From contig CAUJNA010001518.1 in assembly GCA_963377175.1 (NCBI GenBank), forward strand, positions 1-64,000: a DNA stretch of 64,000 bases, in the 5' to 3' direction. This DNA is from Effrenium voratum. Lineage: Eukaryota > Sar > Dinophyceae > Suessiales > Symbiodiniaceae. Both the position numbers and the translations under genes were made by a program. Within the stretch, counting starts at the first letter, position 1. Each line of letters begins with the position of its first letter. Shown here in pieces: positions 19,600 to 31,248 of this stretch. The notes under the pieces were generated by a model, which saw only the letters and a list, made by a program, of their open reading frames with translations, was not told where the DNA came from and searched no databases.

Positions 19600-20430
19600 T
19601 TGCAGGAGCATACACCACCAACCAGGTTTGCCCTACTCCCTGCGCCCCTTTGCATGCCTATCGATGTCTTTCGACCGACCGTCCACGTTCGATCCAACAA
19701 AGACGCAATGGGAGGCACTCACCAAGGAGAAGTTCGATGGAGTCCGCTGTTGCTTCGGACAACTCGTTTGGTATCGCCTAAAGTCAGCTGGAAAGAGTGG
19801 CTCCAGGCTTGTTTCTAGGTTGGCGTATCGATCCAGGGATGCGACATCGAAGGGTGCTAAAAGTTATGGACTACCAAAGTTTCAGGTCCAATGGAAATGT
19901 TACTGCCCATGATGTGCCCGAACCTGAGTTGTTTGTCGAGGAAGGCGATCCTGTTTTCCGGATCGCGACAGCTGCCGATGGCGCCCTGCGAACAGTCGAC
20001 GGCGAGGTTCCTGAGTATGCAACCAGGGATGTTCCTTTCATTCCTGAAGGCATTCCTGCCCCGTCAACTCCGTCAGGCTTTAAGTCATGAAGTGTGTGCA
20101 TCACCATTGAGCGGATTATAAAGTTCAAGGAGAACCCTGGATGCAAGGCCTGTACGGCCATGCTAGTTCTAGGCATCACACTGACGAATGCCGCAAAAGG
20201 TTTACAGAGCTAGTTGAGAGTGAAAAGGAAGAAGCGAAGGCGAAAAAGGCCGCAAGTGAGGAGGCCACCAAATCAAGTAAGGGGGCAGATGAGGCAGCTG
20301 CTACACGCGCTGCAAAGGCGTCTTCCCTCGAACCCCCAGAGGTCGAGGCCCTGAAAAGGGAGACCCCGCCTCTTCTCGGCCCAGTGTTCCGCATGCCGAC
20401 GCTGTCCCCGCATCAACCAAAAAGGATGAA
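19600..20430 (+). pseudogene. Copia pol segment following the missing integrase
   Basis: CCFGQLVWYRLKSAGK (about 19750-19800), then after a frameshift FLGWRIDPGMRHRRVL and VPEPELFVEEGDPVF, then an in-frame TGA at 20088-20090, ITIERIIKFKENPGC, another shift near 20160, and HTDECRKRFTELVESE with a Lys/Glu-rich linker. As I recall the family, these blocks follow the integrase core in dinoflagellate Copia pol. Less than 200 bases separate them from Gag, so protease and integrase were lost by deletion. Confidence 0.55.
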
Positions 20431-20736
20431 TGGGTGTATAAGCCTAGTGGTAACGTGTTAATCCGCGTACATCATCAGCCTAGGACAAAACTCTTCACTC
20501 CCAAGGATGTCGGTGAGTGCCCTGTGTCAGTGTGCAGAATCACACCCGGTAGGATGTCCCAGCAAGATGGTAGCAAGGAAGATTTCCGTGATGGTTAGGT
20601 AGATTCTCAGCACGTCGAGAGCTCCCTGTACCCTGGACTGGCATTACCATTTGCATTCGGCTGCAGCTTTTAGCGCAGCAGAGAAACTCAGTCCTCATGA
20701 GGGTAACATCCCCGTCAGTTCAACACAGCCGTCAGC

Positions 20737-21500
20737 GTGTCAACCGCACCCAGCACAACAGTTTCTGAGACCACAAAGGAGAAGCCATCCGTTTTCGGTA
20801 ATGCTCGCAAGCGCCTAGCGCGTGATGCTGTTGGCCCGATGTTTGAATTTGCTTGTTCACGTAATTCCTCAATGGGAAATGTGTTCAAAGATCTTAACAT
20901 CCCACATGTCCGATCAGCAAAGGACTACATTGACTTAGAGTCAGCCGTTGCGGATGAGCAGCTCGCGTATCAACTCTCGCAGCGCGTCCGTCCCAACTTG
21001 TGGGCAGCCTCTCAGGATCACCTTGGCAAAGGCTGAGCCTCCACAGGTTAGAAAAACCGTTCAAGAAAAAGTTAGGGGAAAAAGTCAAGCGATCCAAGTT
21101 GATGTTTTCAAAGTTTGCAATGCACGCAGAGCATGTTTTGAAGGCTGGTGGATCAGTCACTTTCGAGTGGCCGCGAGACTGCGAAGGATGGCAGAGGCCA
21201 GATGTGGCCGAGTTTTTCGAACGTGACAAGGATGTGTTCCATGGCGTTTCGTGTCATGGCTGTGCTGTTGGTTTGACGGATGAAAACGGTTCACCCATCC
21301 AGAAGCCTTGGCGCATCAAAACTACATCAAAGGCTCTTGACGAAGCATTCGCTGATCGCCAGTGTCCGCACTCAAAGTCCGAAAAACATACTCCAGCGGC
21401 AGGGAGCCGAACCTCCCGTACCGCATTCTACCCTGAGCAGATGTGCGGTTTGGTTGCCACAGCGTTGTGTCCCAAAATTTGTAGGACTCCGGTTCATGCA
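20737..21500 (+). pseudogene. Methyltransferase-like domain inside Copia pol
   Basis: GPMFEFACSRNSSMGNV, SAKDYIDLESAV and RPNLWAAS, then after a frameshift near 21005 LNLHRLGKPFKKK-like sequence (seen as LSLHRLEKPFKKKL), KAGGSVTFEWPRDCEGW, FHGVSCHGCAVGLTD, IQKPWRIKTTSK and RTAFYPEQMC. The layout (E-F-x-C at the first strand, LWAS-type fourth strand, EWPR, then W-R-x-x-T) recalls a degenerate C5-methyltransferase-like Rossmann fold. I recall this segment from dinoflagellate Copia elements; its role is unknown, and no catalytic PC dipeptide is intact here. Confidence 0.5.
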
Positions 21501-21589
21501 ATGCCTGTAGTTCCAGTCACTCAGCAGACGGAGCATCGTGTAAAGGAGCAATCCCTAAAGCACAAATCTCCTCTTTCCGGAGCAGATGA

Positions 21590-22440
21590 CTTCACCCTCC
21601 TCGTTGAATCAGACTCTAAGACAAAAGAGATCATTGAGGAACTCCTTGATGTGCAAGGTCTAATCGCTACTGCTGTCGGCATGCCCGCCAAGGCTGCCGG
21701 ACTGCAAGACATAGGAGTATGGGATAGTGCAACTGTCTGGGAGAAGGCTGAGGTCGCAGCTCAAGCGCGACAGTCTGGGATCAAGGTACACTTTGGTCAG
21801 CTGACGTCGCCAGCATCAAGTTCTATGAGCTGCGAAGCACCTTCAAAAACTAAGAGGGCGCATCGTGTTCAGGGGAGACTGTGTAAAAGATGAAGCCGGC
21901 GCACCCGCTGTGTACCAGGAACTGGGGGCCAACCCCACCTCGGTGCAAGGCTTATACGCCTGCTTGGCGTATGGGTGCATCCCAGGACACACGGTCACCA
22001 CTGCTGACGCGGTCAAGGCCTACGTCCAGGCATTCCTTGGCTCACAATTTCAGGCTGGGATCGAACTCGCCTGAGTTGCGGCCCAAGGAGTGGGGCTCCT
22101 TGATCCGTGCCCTATATGGTCACCCCGACGCAGGAGGTCTGTGGGAGGCGCACCTTAAGAAACTGCTCAAGCAGCTGGGAGGCGAAGAAATCCCAGAGTT
22201 TCCTGGAAACTTTTTCTTTCAGGGCCTTATGCTCTCGACTTACGTCGATGACTTGACCCTCAAAGGTCCCGCAGACGCACACGAAGCCTTTTGGGCAAAG
22301 CTTACAAAAATGATCAATGTAGAGCCTCCCGAGCCTATCTTTCGGGTGCTTGGGCGTAATGTTGTCTTCATAGACGGCCCTGCAGAGCCTCAGGAACATG
22401 ATCTGAATGCAGCTGTAAGGGGGCCGTTGCCTTTGACATG
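21590..22440 (+). pseudogene. Copia reverse transcriptase (frameshifted)
   Basis: KVHFGQL, then RIVFRGDCVKDEAGA, YQELGANPTSVQGL, TTADAVKAYVQAFLGS, ELRPKEWGSLIRALYGH and STYVDDLTLKGP. ADAVKAYVQA supplies the first catalytic Asp and YVDD the pair. Frames change near 21805 and 22070, so it cannot make active enzyme as it stands. RT would copy element RNA into cDNA primed by the tRNA at the PBS. Confidence 0.75.
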
Positions 22441-23265
22441 AACGACTATGCCTGTCAAACTGTAGAACTGTTTTGTTCTATAACCGGCGCCCGACCCGAG
22501 AAGCTAACTACTCCGTTCTGCCCAGACGGATCACTTCCTCCTGAAGATGATCAGTCAGCTGGTGAGCTCGCCCCAAATGCGTGCAAACTCCTCATGAAGA
22601 CCTTATAACTGAAACGACTTGCGCGTCCAGATATCATCAAGCTCATAGGCGACTTAGCCACTATGCAGAAGTGGCCTCGCAACCATGATAGGCAGCTCGC
22701 CCGTCTTATCGCGTACATCCACTCGACAACGCGCTACCGGCTGGTAGGAGTCATCAAGGATAATCCGCAAGATCTTCACCTCGCTCTGTATGCAGATGGC
22801 GACTACGCGGGAGAAAGGGATGCGAAGTCCACATTCGGTGGCTTCTTGCTCAAAGGACCAAACACCCATTTGCCGTTAGCGTGGTTGAGCAAGCGACAGA
22901 CATCAGTGTCGAGGTCCACCACGGAAGCCGAGGTTGTGTCACTCATGTTCTCCTTGTATCAAGAGGGTCTCCCCTCCTTGACTCTGTGGGAACGTTTGCT
23001 TGGACGCCCGGTTGAACTGGTGCCACACGAAGATAACCAAGCCACTATCCTGGTTGCTAAGAAAGGTTACTCGCCAAAAATGCGGCATATACAGCGCACT
23101 CATAAAGTGAACTTGTCCGCACTTGCAGAGCAACTTGAACCTGGCACAGGTGTAGTGATCAAGTACGTAGCAACCGATCTACAGGCAGCCGACATCTTCA
23201 CCAAAGCACTACAACCCTTGAAGTGGGACAAATATGCCCGAAAAGTTGAAGGATGTCCGGCCTGA
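22423..23265 (+). pseudogene. Copia RNase H domain (one nonsense codon)
   Basis: The frame opens after a shift near 22420 (AVAFDMNDYACQTVEL), meets TAA at 22606-22608, then runs open to a TGA at 23263-23265. LALYADGDYAGERDAK and STFGGFLLKGP, WLSKRQTSVSRSTTEAE, PHEDNQATILVAKKG and KYVATDLQAADIFTKAL give the D-E-D catalytic set and the C-terminal DIxTKAL block typical of Copia RNase H. Confidence 0.8.
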
Positions 23266-23372
23266 AGCAGTAGGATAAGTGCAGAAATCTTGAGTAAGTC
23301 CTCTCAATGGTCTGGTAAAGGACCTTGCAATGCGTGGATCGCAGCTCAAGCGCGAGTCCTCTTAGTGTTCAC

Positions 23373-23385
23373 GGGGAGGGGGGAG
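23373..23385 (+). promoter_or_regulatory. Polypurine tract
   Basis: GGGGAGGGGGGAG lies directly before the 3' LTR and would prime plus-strand synthesis. Confidence 0.75.
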
Positions 23386-23608
23386 TTGAGAATTCACGAC
23401 CCCTAGGCCCGCAAAGAGATACCCAATGGCATGCGTTGGATGAGGCACCTTGATGTCAGCATGTACAAGTTGTATCGACTGTCGGACGGCAATGACCGTT
23501 TGGCTCAAGACCAATGCCCATCAAAACGCCAGGGTCAGCGCTCACTTACCGGACTGGGGTTAATAAGGGTCCCGGTTTCTGGTTCGCTGTGTTTCTTTCC
23601 CTGTTGAG
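23386..23608 (+). repeat. 3' LTR
   Basis: 223 bp, matching the 5' LTR except at six positions. Confidence 0.93.
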
Positions 23609-26600
23609 CCTGAAGCTGACAAAGATCTTGTCAGCATCAACAGACGAGACCACAGGTCAGAGTTGGACCACACAGTTAAGCTTTGGCTCCTTTGATGCTA
23701 GCGGAGAAGCCGCCACAAAATTGACAAAGCGACGCACGCGGAAGTCAAGACGTTAGCCAGACGCTGGCTCTTGGCAGCTCGCATGACTTTGATTTTGATA
23801 GGAGTGTCTGCTTTGATGTCGCGCTAGGCCAAGTGGGATGAGCTGTGGCGACCCGCCAGCTCGGAGGACGGCCGCGGCGGCAAGTCTTGGGTCAGAGCAG
23901 ACAGATTGAAGGTGAAGACTCTCTTGCCCGCAGCCTTGAAGGGCAAGGTGCGAACCGTGCAGCGGATTCCAGGGCATGCAAAGATCGCAAAGATCATCAG
24001 GCACAGCTTCACATTGTCCTGAAAGATGGAGAGCTCACAGTTGGGAGACTGGACAAGGCACGTTGCTTATCTCTTGAGCAAAGCGCAGCGCAGCAGCATG
24101 CTAGGTTCTTCGATGTCCCAACGTGCAGAACGAGGCCTTTGGACGCGGTTCAAGTTCTCCGGAGTTCAGAGCGAGACAGACATGCGGCAGGAACTGCACC
24201 GCCGGGACCAGAGCTCCGTGCCTCGGCTTTGGCGCTTTGGGCAATCGCTGACGTGCGCGGTGCCCCACGTGCATGCCGTGGGGCAGCGCTCTTCAGGAGC
24301 TTCAGCTGCGAGCCTGCAGCCTCTCCAAGGCTGGACGCACTCGGCGAAACGTCTTCCCGAAGTGAAAGCAGCTCATCGCGACGTCTGGATATCACTTTCT
24401 TTGCTAGGACCCCAAGTCAGACTCCACAAAGCTCTCGCTCACAGAAGAGAGCCTGCACGCGACTGAGCATGAGCTGGCATTGATGTGACATGCAACCTCC
24501 AAGGTGCTGCAAGCCCTGCAACTGGGTCTGTGCGTTGCCCACCTGGTGCGCCGTTGCAATTGCGACCATGCTATGGCGGCTGTGCTCGCTCAATCTCGCT
24601 CAGGAACATGGCTGCCAAAGCTGGGGATGCGCAAACGCGGCTCAACGAGCTGGTAGCGATGGATTGGGCCTCAATGCGATTTAGACACTGGAGGTCAAGC
24701 TTAAGAGCTCAAGGCACTGGACGCACAGAGCTCAAGCTGAGGTGCAGTCTTGGAAGTGCAAGTCGAACCCGCCCGTGTGCGCCACGCTTTGGGCAAGGTT
24801 TTGTGTTGCAATTGGGCAGTCAGAGATGTCCCATGCATGGCTCATGCGCAGGCCTGCTGCTGCTGCCATGGACTCGGTGCAGAGGACGTGCATGGGTCGC
24901 ATCTTCGGTTTCTGAGGATGGGCGGATGTACGTGCCGGTGAGAGTCTCAGTTCACTCCCAGCTCGAACTCGGGCTGAGCATTGAGCTGGCAAGGTCATGG
25001 CGCCCATCATTGTGGGCGGGCAATGCCGCAGACCCAGACTGTTCAGCTTCACGGCCAAAGCCTGCTTCTGGGCCAGGGACAAGGCGAAGGTAGCTTGTTG
25101 ACTTTTGATCATGCTCGCTGTGCTCGCTGAGGCGGCTTGCAACAAGGTCTTGAGCTTAGCATCGAGGCATTGATCACGCTGGACACGTGGAGGTGTTTTC
25201 ATGCCCGTGTACCGAGTGCCTGGAACTTAGCGCCAATCAGTGTGGGAATGAGATACCCCGGACGAGTTTGCATTTTGCTCCATTTGGGCAGGGCCAGCTT
25301 TTATCCTGGCGTTCAACAGCCGGCTCCAGACCAGGGTTCCAGGCAGGCAAAGAGCACAAGCCGCAGAAAGCAGCTTGCTAAGTCATTTTCAAAGCAGGCA
25401 ACAACCTATTACTCGTTTTGTACCAACTGTTTTGTACCGCGATTTCCAGGCAAGTATCGAGTGTCGTGGTGCTCAATGATTTGTTCAAGGCTGGATTTGT
25501 TGAATTGTCGCTCCTACCTCTGTCGTGACAGGCTTGGACAGGTGCACCACGTGCGGTTGGCCTGCAGAAAGCGGTTCAGGCTGGAGTGCCAAAGCTCAAG
25601 CTGGGACTCCGAGAGATGAAGAGGCAAGTGTGAGTGTGTTTTCTCCATCCAGGCTCCCAGAATACAGGGAAAAGCACGCCAACCTGCATCCAGCAACTTG
25701 GATTCGTGCCATGATTCAGAGACTCACAGGCGTGAAACGTTTGTGAGGTCAGGACAAGAAGCCAGCCGAGCGGACCCAGGAGGCTTCTGAGGCCCAGGAG
25801 GTCTGTCCATCCGAGAAGGTGGGGCGACGGAGAGAACGGAGTGGCTGAGAAACGCTGAGAGAGCGCTTCAGAGCGCAGGGAAGTGGTGCGGCTGGCAGCG
25901 ATGACAGCACGCGCGCATCAGACAGCGAGGCAGGGTCAAGTGCAAGTCCCCAAAAGACGAGGGCTTGAGCTCAGTCACGGAAGGAGTTCTTCCCGGTGCG
26001 CAAGCAGAAGGGAAAGAAGGCGAGCGCCGTTTGCACCGAGCCGTTTCTGCGCTGAGAAACTCTCTTCCAGGCCCCGCGGAAGGCTCGTGACTGCAGGCCG
26101 AGCGCTCGCGTTCACTTCTTTCACGGTTCCGAAGCTTTGGTTCAACGCAGCTCGGAATCTGAGGCCAACGCAGTCGGAGAAGGCGCGCGGTCTGAAGGCC
26201 TTGGACTCTTCGGCTCGGTTTAAGAGTCCGAGGCGCCGGACCAACCTTTCGCAACAGCGCTGGCCTTGAATTTGGATGCGCCGTCAAGGCGCGGAAGACA
26301 ACAGCGAGTCTCGCTGGCATGGGGCGGCATGCAGTGTGCCGATATGCCAGGCGTGAAAGCTGGCCATTTTTGACAGACAAGCCAAAGATTCAGTCAAGAT
26401 CGCAAGGGCCTTAGCGGCTTAGGAAGTTCTTTGTGAAATTGCTTATGCATGCTTGCCATGCATCGTGCTGGGCGATGGCCTCTCCGAGGTAACATCTCCG
26501 AGGTCGTGCTTTTTTGTGCAATCATATCAACTGTTGTGATAGAACATCAGGAGACAGACGCTGAGCAATTTCATTGGCCGGTTTTGGCAATTTGCATCCA

Positions 26601-27960
26601 TGGCATAAGCTGTGGCTCCTGGCCGTTTCTTCGTATTCTCACTTTGCATCGATGCAATGCAGGACAGTCGGGGATTGTGTCTTTCTCAGGGGAACACCGC
26701 TACCAGTAGACAACGAGCCGTGCCACAAGAGACAACCCCTGGCCCTGCGAAAGTTTTAGAGCTGCTTCGGCAGCTAAAGTTCAAGCGGGGTTCTGCTATG
26801 CACCCTGCTGAAAGCACTGATGTTAATTCGAAGCTGTGAGATTGTTTTTCTTTGACCCCTTCCATGCGATTTTGCCGTGGATTGAAATTAGCTCCCTGGA
26901 ACACCGTTGCTAGGACGGCTTTTCCATGTCAATCTTGGCGCATGCCCATGTTTTTTAGCTTGCGATTTTCGTGATTGGTCTTGTCATCCTACAGAGGCTT
27001 AAGTAGTGAGATCCACAGATTAAGATCATCAGTCACAATGCGAGAACTGTCTCCTTTACGCGTTTTTTTTTTTTTTTTTTTTTTTCTCTCGAATGCCGGC
27101 TGCCTCTCCCCAGAGGGGTGCATGCCATGCGTGGGCACCATGATGCTGATGCCTCAGGAGAGCAACGCATTCTGACTCTTGCATTGAGTCACCGCGATTT
27201 GAGTCTTGTCACTTAAACGCCACACCCGCAAAAAGAAAAGCACCGAGTCTCGCGTTAGGAAGGCCGGCCAGGGCTTCCAGCCATTCCGGCAACTCAGCGA
27301 TGCTCGGCTGTCAATAGATGTAAGGCAGTGCCATGTCTCCACGCCCTCCATGCCCTCCACGCCCTCCACGCCCTCCACGCCTCGCAGGCCCAAGGCCGCT
27401 GGCCGCTGCCCAAAGTGCCCAGAGCGGGCGCCCGTAGGTCGCTCAGAGTGAGCCAATGCCAATTGTGACAAGTGGGCCAGTAAGAGGCTGATTCGAGGCG
27501 AAGCAGCGCCCGCTCGGGCCAGGCGTCGGCGCCCGGCAGTGGGCCCCGGATCCCTCCAGGCGCAGCTCTCTTCGCGTGCCGTGAGACGCGTGAGCCGCGT
27601 GAGCCGCGTGAGCCGCGTGCCGCTCTTTCACAGGCGGGGATGGTGCTTCCAGAAGCAGAAGTCCGGAGGCCGGCTGCTAAAGCTTCCGGAAGCCCAAACT
27701 TGGGAATCATTGCCCGACGCCGAAGGTGTCTTTGCTCCCCGTGCAGGACCCCGCGCCCGCACTAATGCGCTCTCTTATTGCAGTGCCTGTGTCAGGAGTT
27801 GACAGAAAGCATCGTCACTTGCATGGAGACATCACAGATCAGCCAGATGCGAGGGTTTGAACAACATGGTGCAAGGCGAGGCGGGCATTGTCGCGTTGCA
27901 ACCCGCTCTAAAGGGGAGCTGTGGGAAGGCTTAACCCCCTGGTAAAACAGAGCCGTGCGC
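23609..27960. other. Unresolved host DNA with possible exons
   Basis: No domain was recognised. The better coding-like stretches are: plus 23830-24020 (WDELWRPASSEDGRGG, LLPAALKGKVRTVQR); minus 24150-24395 (ISRRRDELLSLRED, AAGSQLKLLKSAAPR); minus 24950-25190 (DAKLKTLLQAASAST, SQQATFALSLAQKQA); plus 27785-27870 (CLCQELTESIVTCMET). The strands conflict, so no gene model is offered. Repeats: poly-T 27063-27085, CCCTCCACG units 27340-27385, GTGAGCCGC units 27588-27620. Confidence 0.35.
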
Positions 27961-28028
27961 CGCTACCGTCAGCTGGGGGCGCAACTTGACCAAAAAGGAG
28001 CAAATGGCAAAAGACAGAGAGCTGCCGC

Positions 28029-28169
28029 ATGCGCGTGTGCGTGTGCGTGTGCGTGTGCGTGTGCGTGTGCGTGTGCGTGTGCGTGTGCGCGTGCGTGTGC
28101 GTGTGCGTGTGCGTGTGCGTGTGCCTGTGCGTGCGTGTGCGTGCGTGCGTGCGTGCGTGCGTGCGTGGG

Positions 28170-28262
<93 letters not shown>
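28029..28262. repeat. Compound (GTGCGT)n-(GCGT)n-(GT)n microsatellite
   Basis: About 230 bases that pass from GTGCGT hexamers to GCGT tetramers to GT dimers. Frames over it encode only Cys/Val/Arg or His/Thr/Arg strings. Confidence 0.95.
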
Positions 28263-28264
<2 letters not shown>

Positions 28265-30420
28265 TCAAGGGATGCATGGCAAACCAGCATCGCTGGGGAA
28301 ATAAATGGTCTCCTGCCCCACGTCCAAATCTGAGTGCTTGCTGCCGCCCCCCGTCTGCGTTGCAGCTGCTTTTCGCCAACGCCGGCCTTTGCTTTGTGCG
28401 GGCAGTGTGTCGTCCTGCTGCTTCTGCGGTTCGCTGCGCTGGAGCTGAGTTTGCGCATGTGTGATTGCTTGCGTATGTTGGCTAAACTTGACCCAGCAAA
28501 CTGTGCTCGGGCAGAGTACCTGCCTGGTCTGGCACCTTATCTTGGGTGATGGGGCCATGGTTCTAATGTGATGATGCTTTGCAGCTCCATTGCAGATACT
28601 TGCAAGTCCTGGCTGCCTTTGTGCAGCTTCTTTCCTCTCTGACGTAGTTGGATTTGTCGACTGGCGACTATGCTGTAGGCGACTCGGGGAAAACGTTGCA
28701 TTGGGCATTTTGTGCCTTTCACCCGAATTCCTGACTTACCGACTCTCTGATTGCCTTTGGCTTTGCTTTTCACCTTTTTCGGCCGGTAACACCCACGTTT
28801 CCGGTCGGCTGTTGTTATCTCGCGGTTCTTCCAGTGCGGAACTGATGAATTTACAAGTTGGCTTCCCACACCAGCTGTTGTCCGCACTGGCAGGCATGAA
28901 GTTGCGCCTCGGGCGGCTTCGTCCTCCGATGCCTTCTTGATGGTTCTCCAACAATTGGTGGATCCACGTCAGAGATGCAGCACGTACGTTCGGCACGGAG
29001 AACGACGTGACGCAGCCGATCTTGATGAAGTTCGAGAGGGACCTCTACGTAAGACTGCACGGACAACCTCCTGATGGTCGCAGGCGTATGAAGGCTAAGT
29101 GATACGGCCTGACCCAAGCACACCCGGCGGAGCGATCTTGGCGGTGCAGTTCTGTCTAAGGCGGAAACGTTTCAGTTCAGGTCGATGCTTGGGAAGCTTT
29201 ATATACATTGGAGGTGCGAGTACGTGGCGATGGTCTCCGGGTGTAGCGAAGGACTTTTTCTTCGACATGTGTGGTTTCTTATCCGGGGCCACACACTCCG
29301 GGTCACGGCAGGCAACGGGCACTGTATATTCCACGAAGGGTGGTAGGGCGCTTCCACATGCTGTGGATATGAAGGCAGCATGTCAGAATAAGGGATCAAT
29401 ACAGTCGTATCCGCAGCATGAGAATCATGAAGGCATGGATGCATTTAGGCTCCAGTTTGCGCAGTCAAAAGGAGCGCGCTCGCTCGACGATTTCACTACG
29501 CACCAGATGTACAAGGCTTGGCAGGCCATTGGCCTTGACATCAGTGAGTGGGTGGGTGAATCCAATGAGAAATGTTCCGGAGATGAAGAGTGAGAACACC
29601 AAAAGAAAACCGGAAGCCGCGACATGGCCCACTTCCTCAAACGACCAAAAGCCCTTGTATAGCAGAATGGGCTTCTGTAGAAGGAGGCATCAGGTAAATG
29701 CAGTATCTCCATTTGCTTGAAACCTTAAGCACAGCTTTGCGCAGAATGGGAGCCCGGAGCCCGGCCCACCTTTGAAAGCTGCTGATTCCTACCGCGCCAT
29801 GGTGCAATGGCTGCCCTAGCGCTGCGTGAGCTGCGCTTGCAGAGCTTCAAGCGGGCCCGGCGCTCAGCTGGGTTTTTGGACTGGGCGTTGAGAGCTTTTC
29901 CTGGGCTTGGAGGGATAGGGGCTTGTCCTGATTGGTAGAATCACAGGGCCAGTGGGGCAGGACAATGGAAAAGGAATTCCGAAAAGGAAACCATCACCAT
30001 AACACTCATAAGCTGAATTCTACGGCGCATTTGGCGTGCCCAGAATCAGGTTCCAGTGGACGCAACATTTTTTCCGCGCAGACGCCTATGCCCGATTAGA
30101 ACTCAGGATTTTTGCTCTGGTAGATTCATAAGGTGTCCCACAAAATCCGTTCAAGCTTCGACAAATCCCTACACTTCTCCGTGGACGCGCCTGTAGCTCG
30201 TTTGACGGGAAGGCAAAGGTTTTCCTTCACAACCGGAAGCTTCTGGGTTCCCTGAAGGCTTGGACACTCTTCTGGTGAAACAAAGGTACCTTGCTGAGAT
30301 GTTCGGTTGTGATGCAGTTTCGTAGAGAAACCCGTTTGTTCTACTTGGTGTTCCAAATCTAGGAAACCCTCATGGTGTACCTAAGCTCATCCGATCAAAA
30401 GGGGTTCGACAGAAGTAGAC
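28263..30420. other. Unresolved host DNA
   Basis: A short plus-strand stretch at 28960-29100 (HVRDAARTFGTENDV, LMKFERDLYVRLHGQ) and another at 29400-29593 (HENHEGMDAFRLQFAQ, HQMYKAWQAIGLDIS) look coding, but neither has a recognised domain. The remainder shows nothing definite. Confidence 0.35.
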
Positions 30421-30430
30421 CTCGGGGAAT

Positions 30431-30575
30431 CTGTCCGTTGAGGTCTACCGCCTGGGCACTTCGGAGCTCTGCGGGGCCCTGCAGGAAGCCGCGAGGCGGC
30501 GCATCAACAACCGCCAGGCGTCCAGCCGGTCGCGTGACGACGGTCGGCTCAGTGGGCTGTGGGCGAAATGGAGGA
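30431..30575 (+). CDS. Candidate exon of OPR/RAP-like gene
   Basis: The frame reads VEVYRLGTSELCGALQE then AARRRINNRQASSRSRD and LSGLWAKWRNG. It is helical and basic, followed by an inverted repeat (30602-30690) whose ends CTAACA...ATGGCACCT and AGGTGCCATGTTAG pair. Confidence 0.35.
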
Positions 30576-31248
30576 ATGGAGCTGAGTGTGAAAAATAGCC
30601 TTTATCTCACTAACACACTAAGATGGCACCTGGAGGGTACCTGTAAAACCAGTTTCTTCTTGGAGGGACCCCCTAGGTGCCATGTTAGTCAGAGGGAGGA
30701 TAGGTGGGAAGCCTTTTGGCTGTTCATTTCTGGAACCAACCTGAAAAGGGTACCAAAAGTGTTGATTTCAACTGAGGCTAGATGCCGGCCTATCTGGCAT
30801 GGAGCGGCTTTCCTGGGAGAAACGATCATTTCTCAGCAACCCGCAGTTCGCCCCAGTCAACCTGCGAGTTACCCCAGTCAACCCTCCAGTCAGGCCGCAG
30901 TCATCCCTCCAGTGAACCGACCTCAGCAGGCCCCATTCTTTTTGGCAAGCTCCTAGCGGTGTGGGTTCCATGTAGGGGCAAACCAAATCTTAGATGGCAC
31001 GCCCTTGAGCCATGGACCTTAAGAATGGACCCTTGAAAAGCGGCGGAGCCTTGCAAGATTTGGGAACCCTTGACTCATGGACCCCTCTTCAAAGTTGGGC
31101 CCTTCAAAATGGAGCCGAAATGACGCAAATCAAGCTTAACCCCAACAGCCCTGCAAGATTTGTCTCCCTTGATGGGGACATCCCTCATCCAATTTGTCCC
31201 AATTTGCCCAATGACGCATCAACCTTGACGCATCCCTCTTCAAAGTTG

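Larger units (their letters stand above)
15498..23608 (+). mobile_element. Degenerate Ty1/copia-type LTR retrotransposon
   Basis: Two 223-bp direct repeats flank 7.67 kb of internal sequence that reads, in order: PBS, a long Ala/Pro/Arg-rich region, coiled coil, Gag, a short post-integrase segment, a methyltransferase-like segment, reverse transcriptase with YVDD, RNase H and PPT. The RT-before-RNase H order with RNase H at the end, the Gag type and the tRNA-Met-like PBS fit Copia. At least four frameshifts and two in-frame stops make it non-functional. Protease and integrase cores are not found and there is too little space for them between Gag and the post-integrase segment. No clear target-site duplication was found. 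Confidence 0.9.

Noticed and set aside
15490..23620. Target-site duplication CTGAA around the Copia element
   Set aside because: CTGAA occurs near both ends but not directly adjacent to the shared LTR sequence, so it is not a proper duplication.
27931..28464. ORFs up to 175 codons over the GT microsatellite on both strands
   Set aside because: The repeat lacks stops in all frames; products are His/Thr/Arg or Cys/Val strings.
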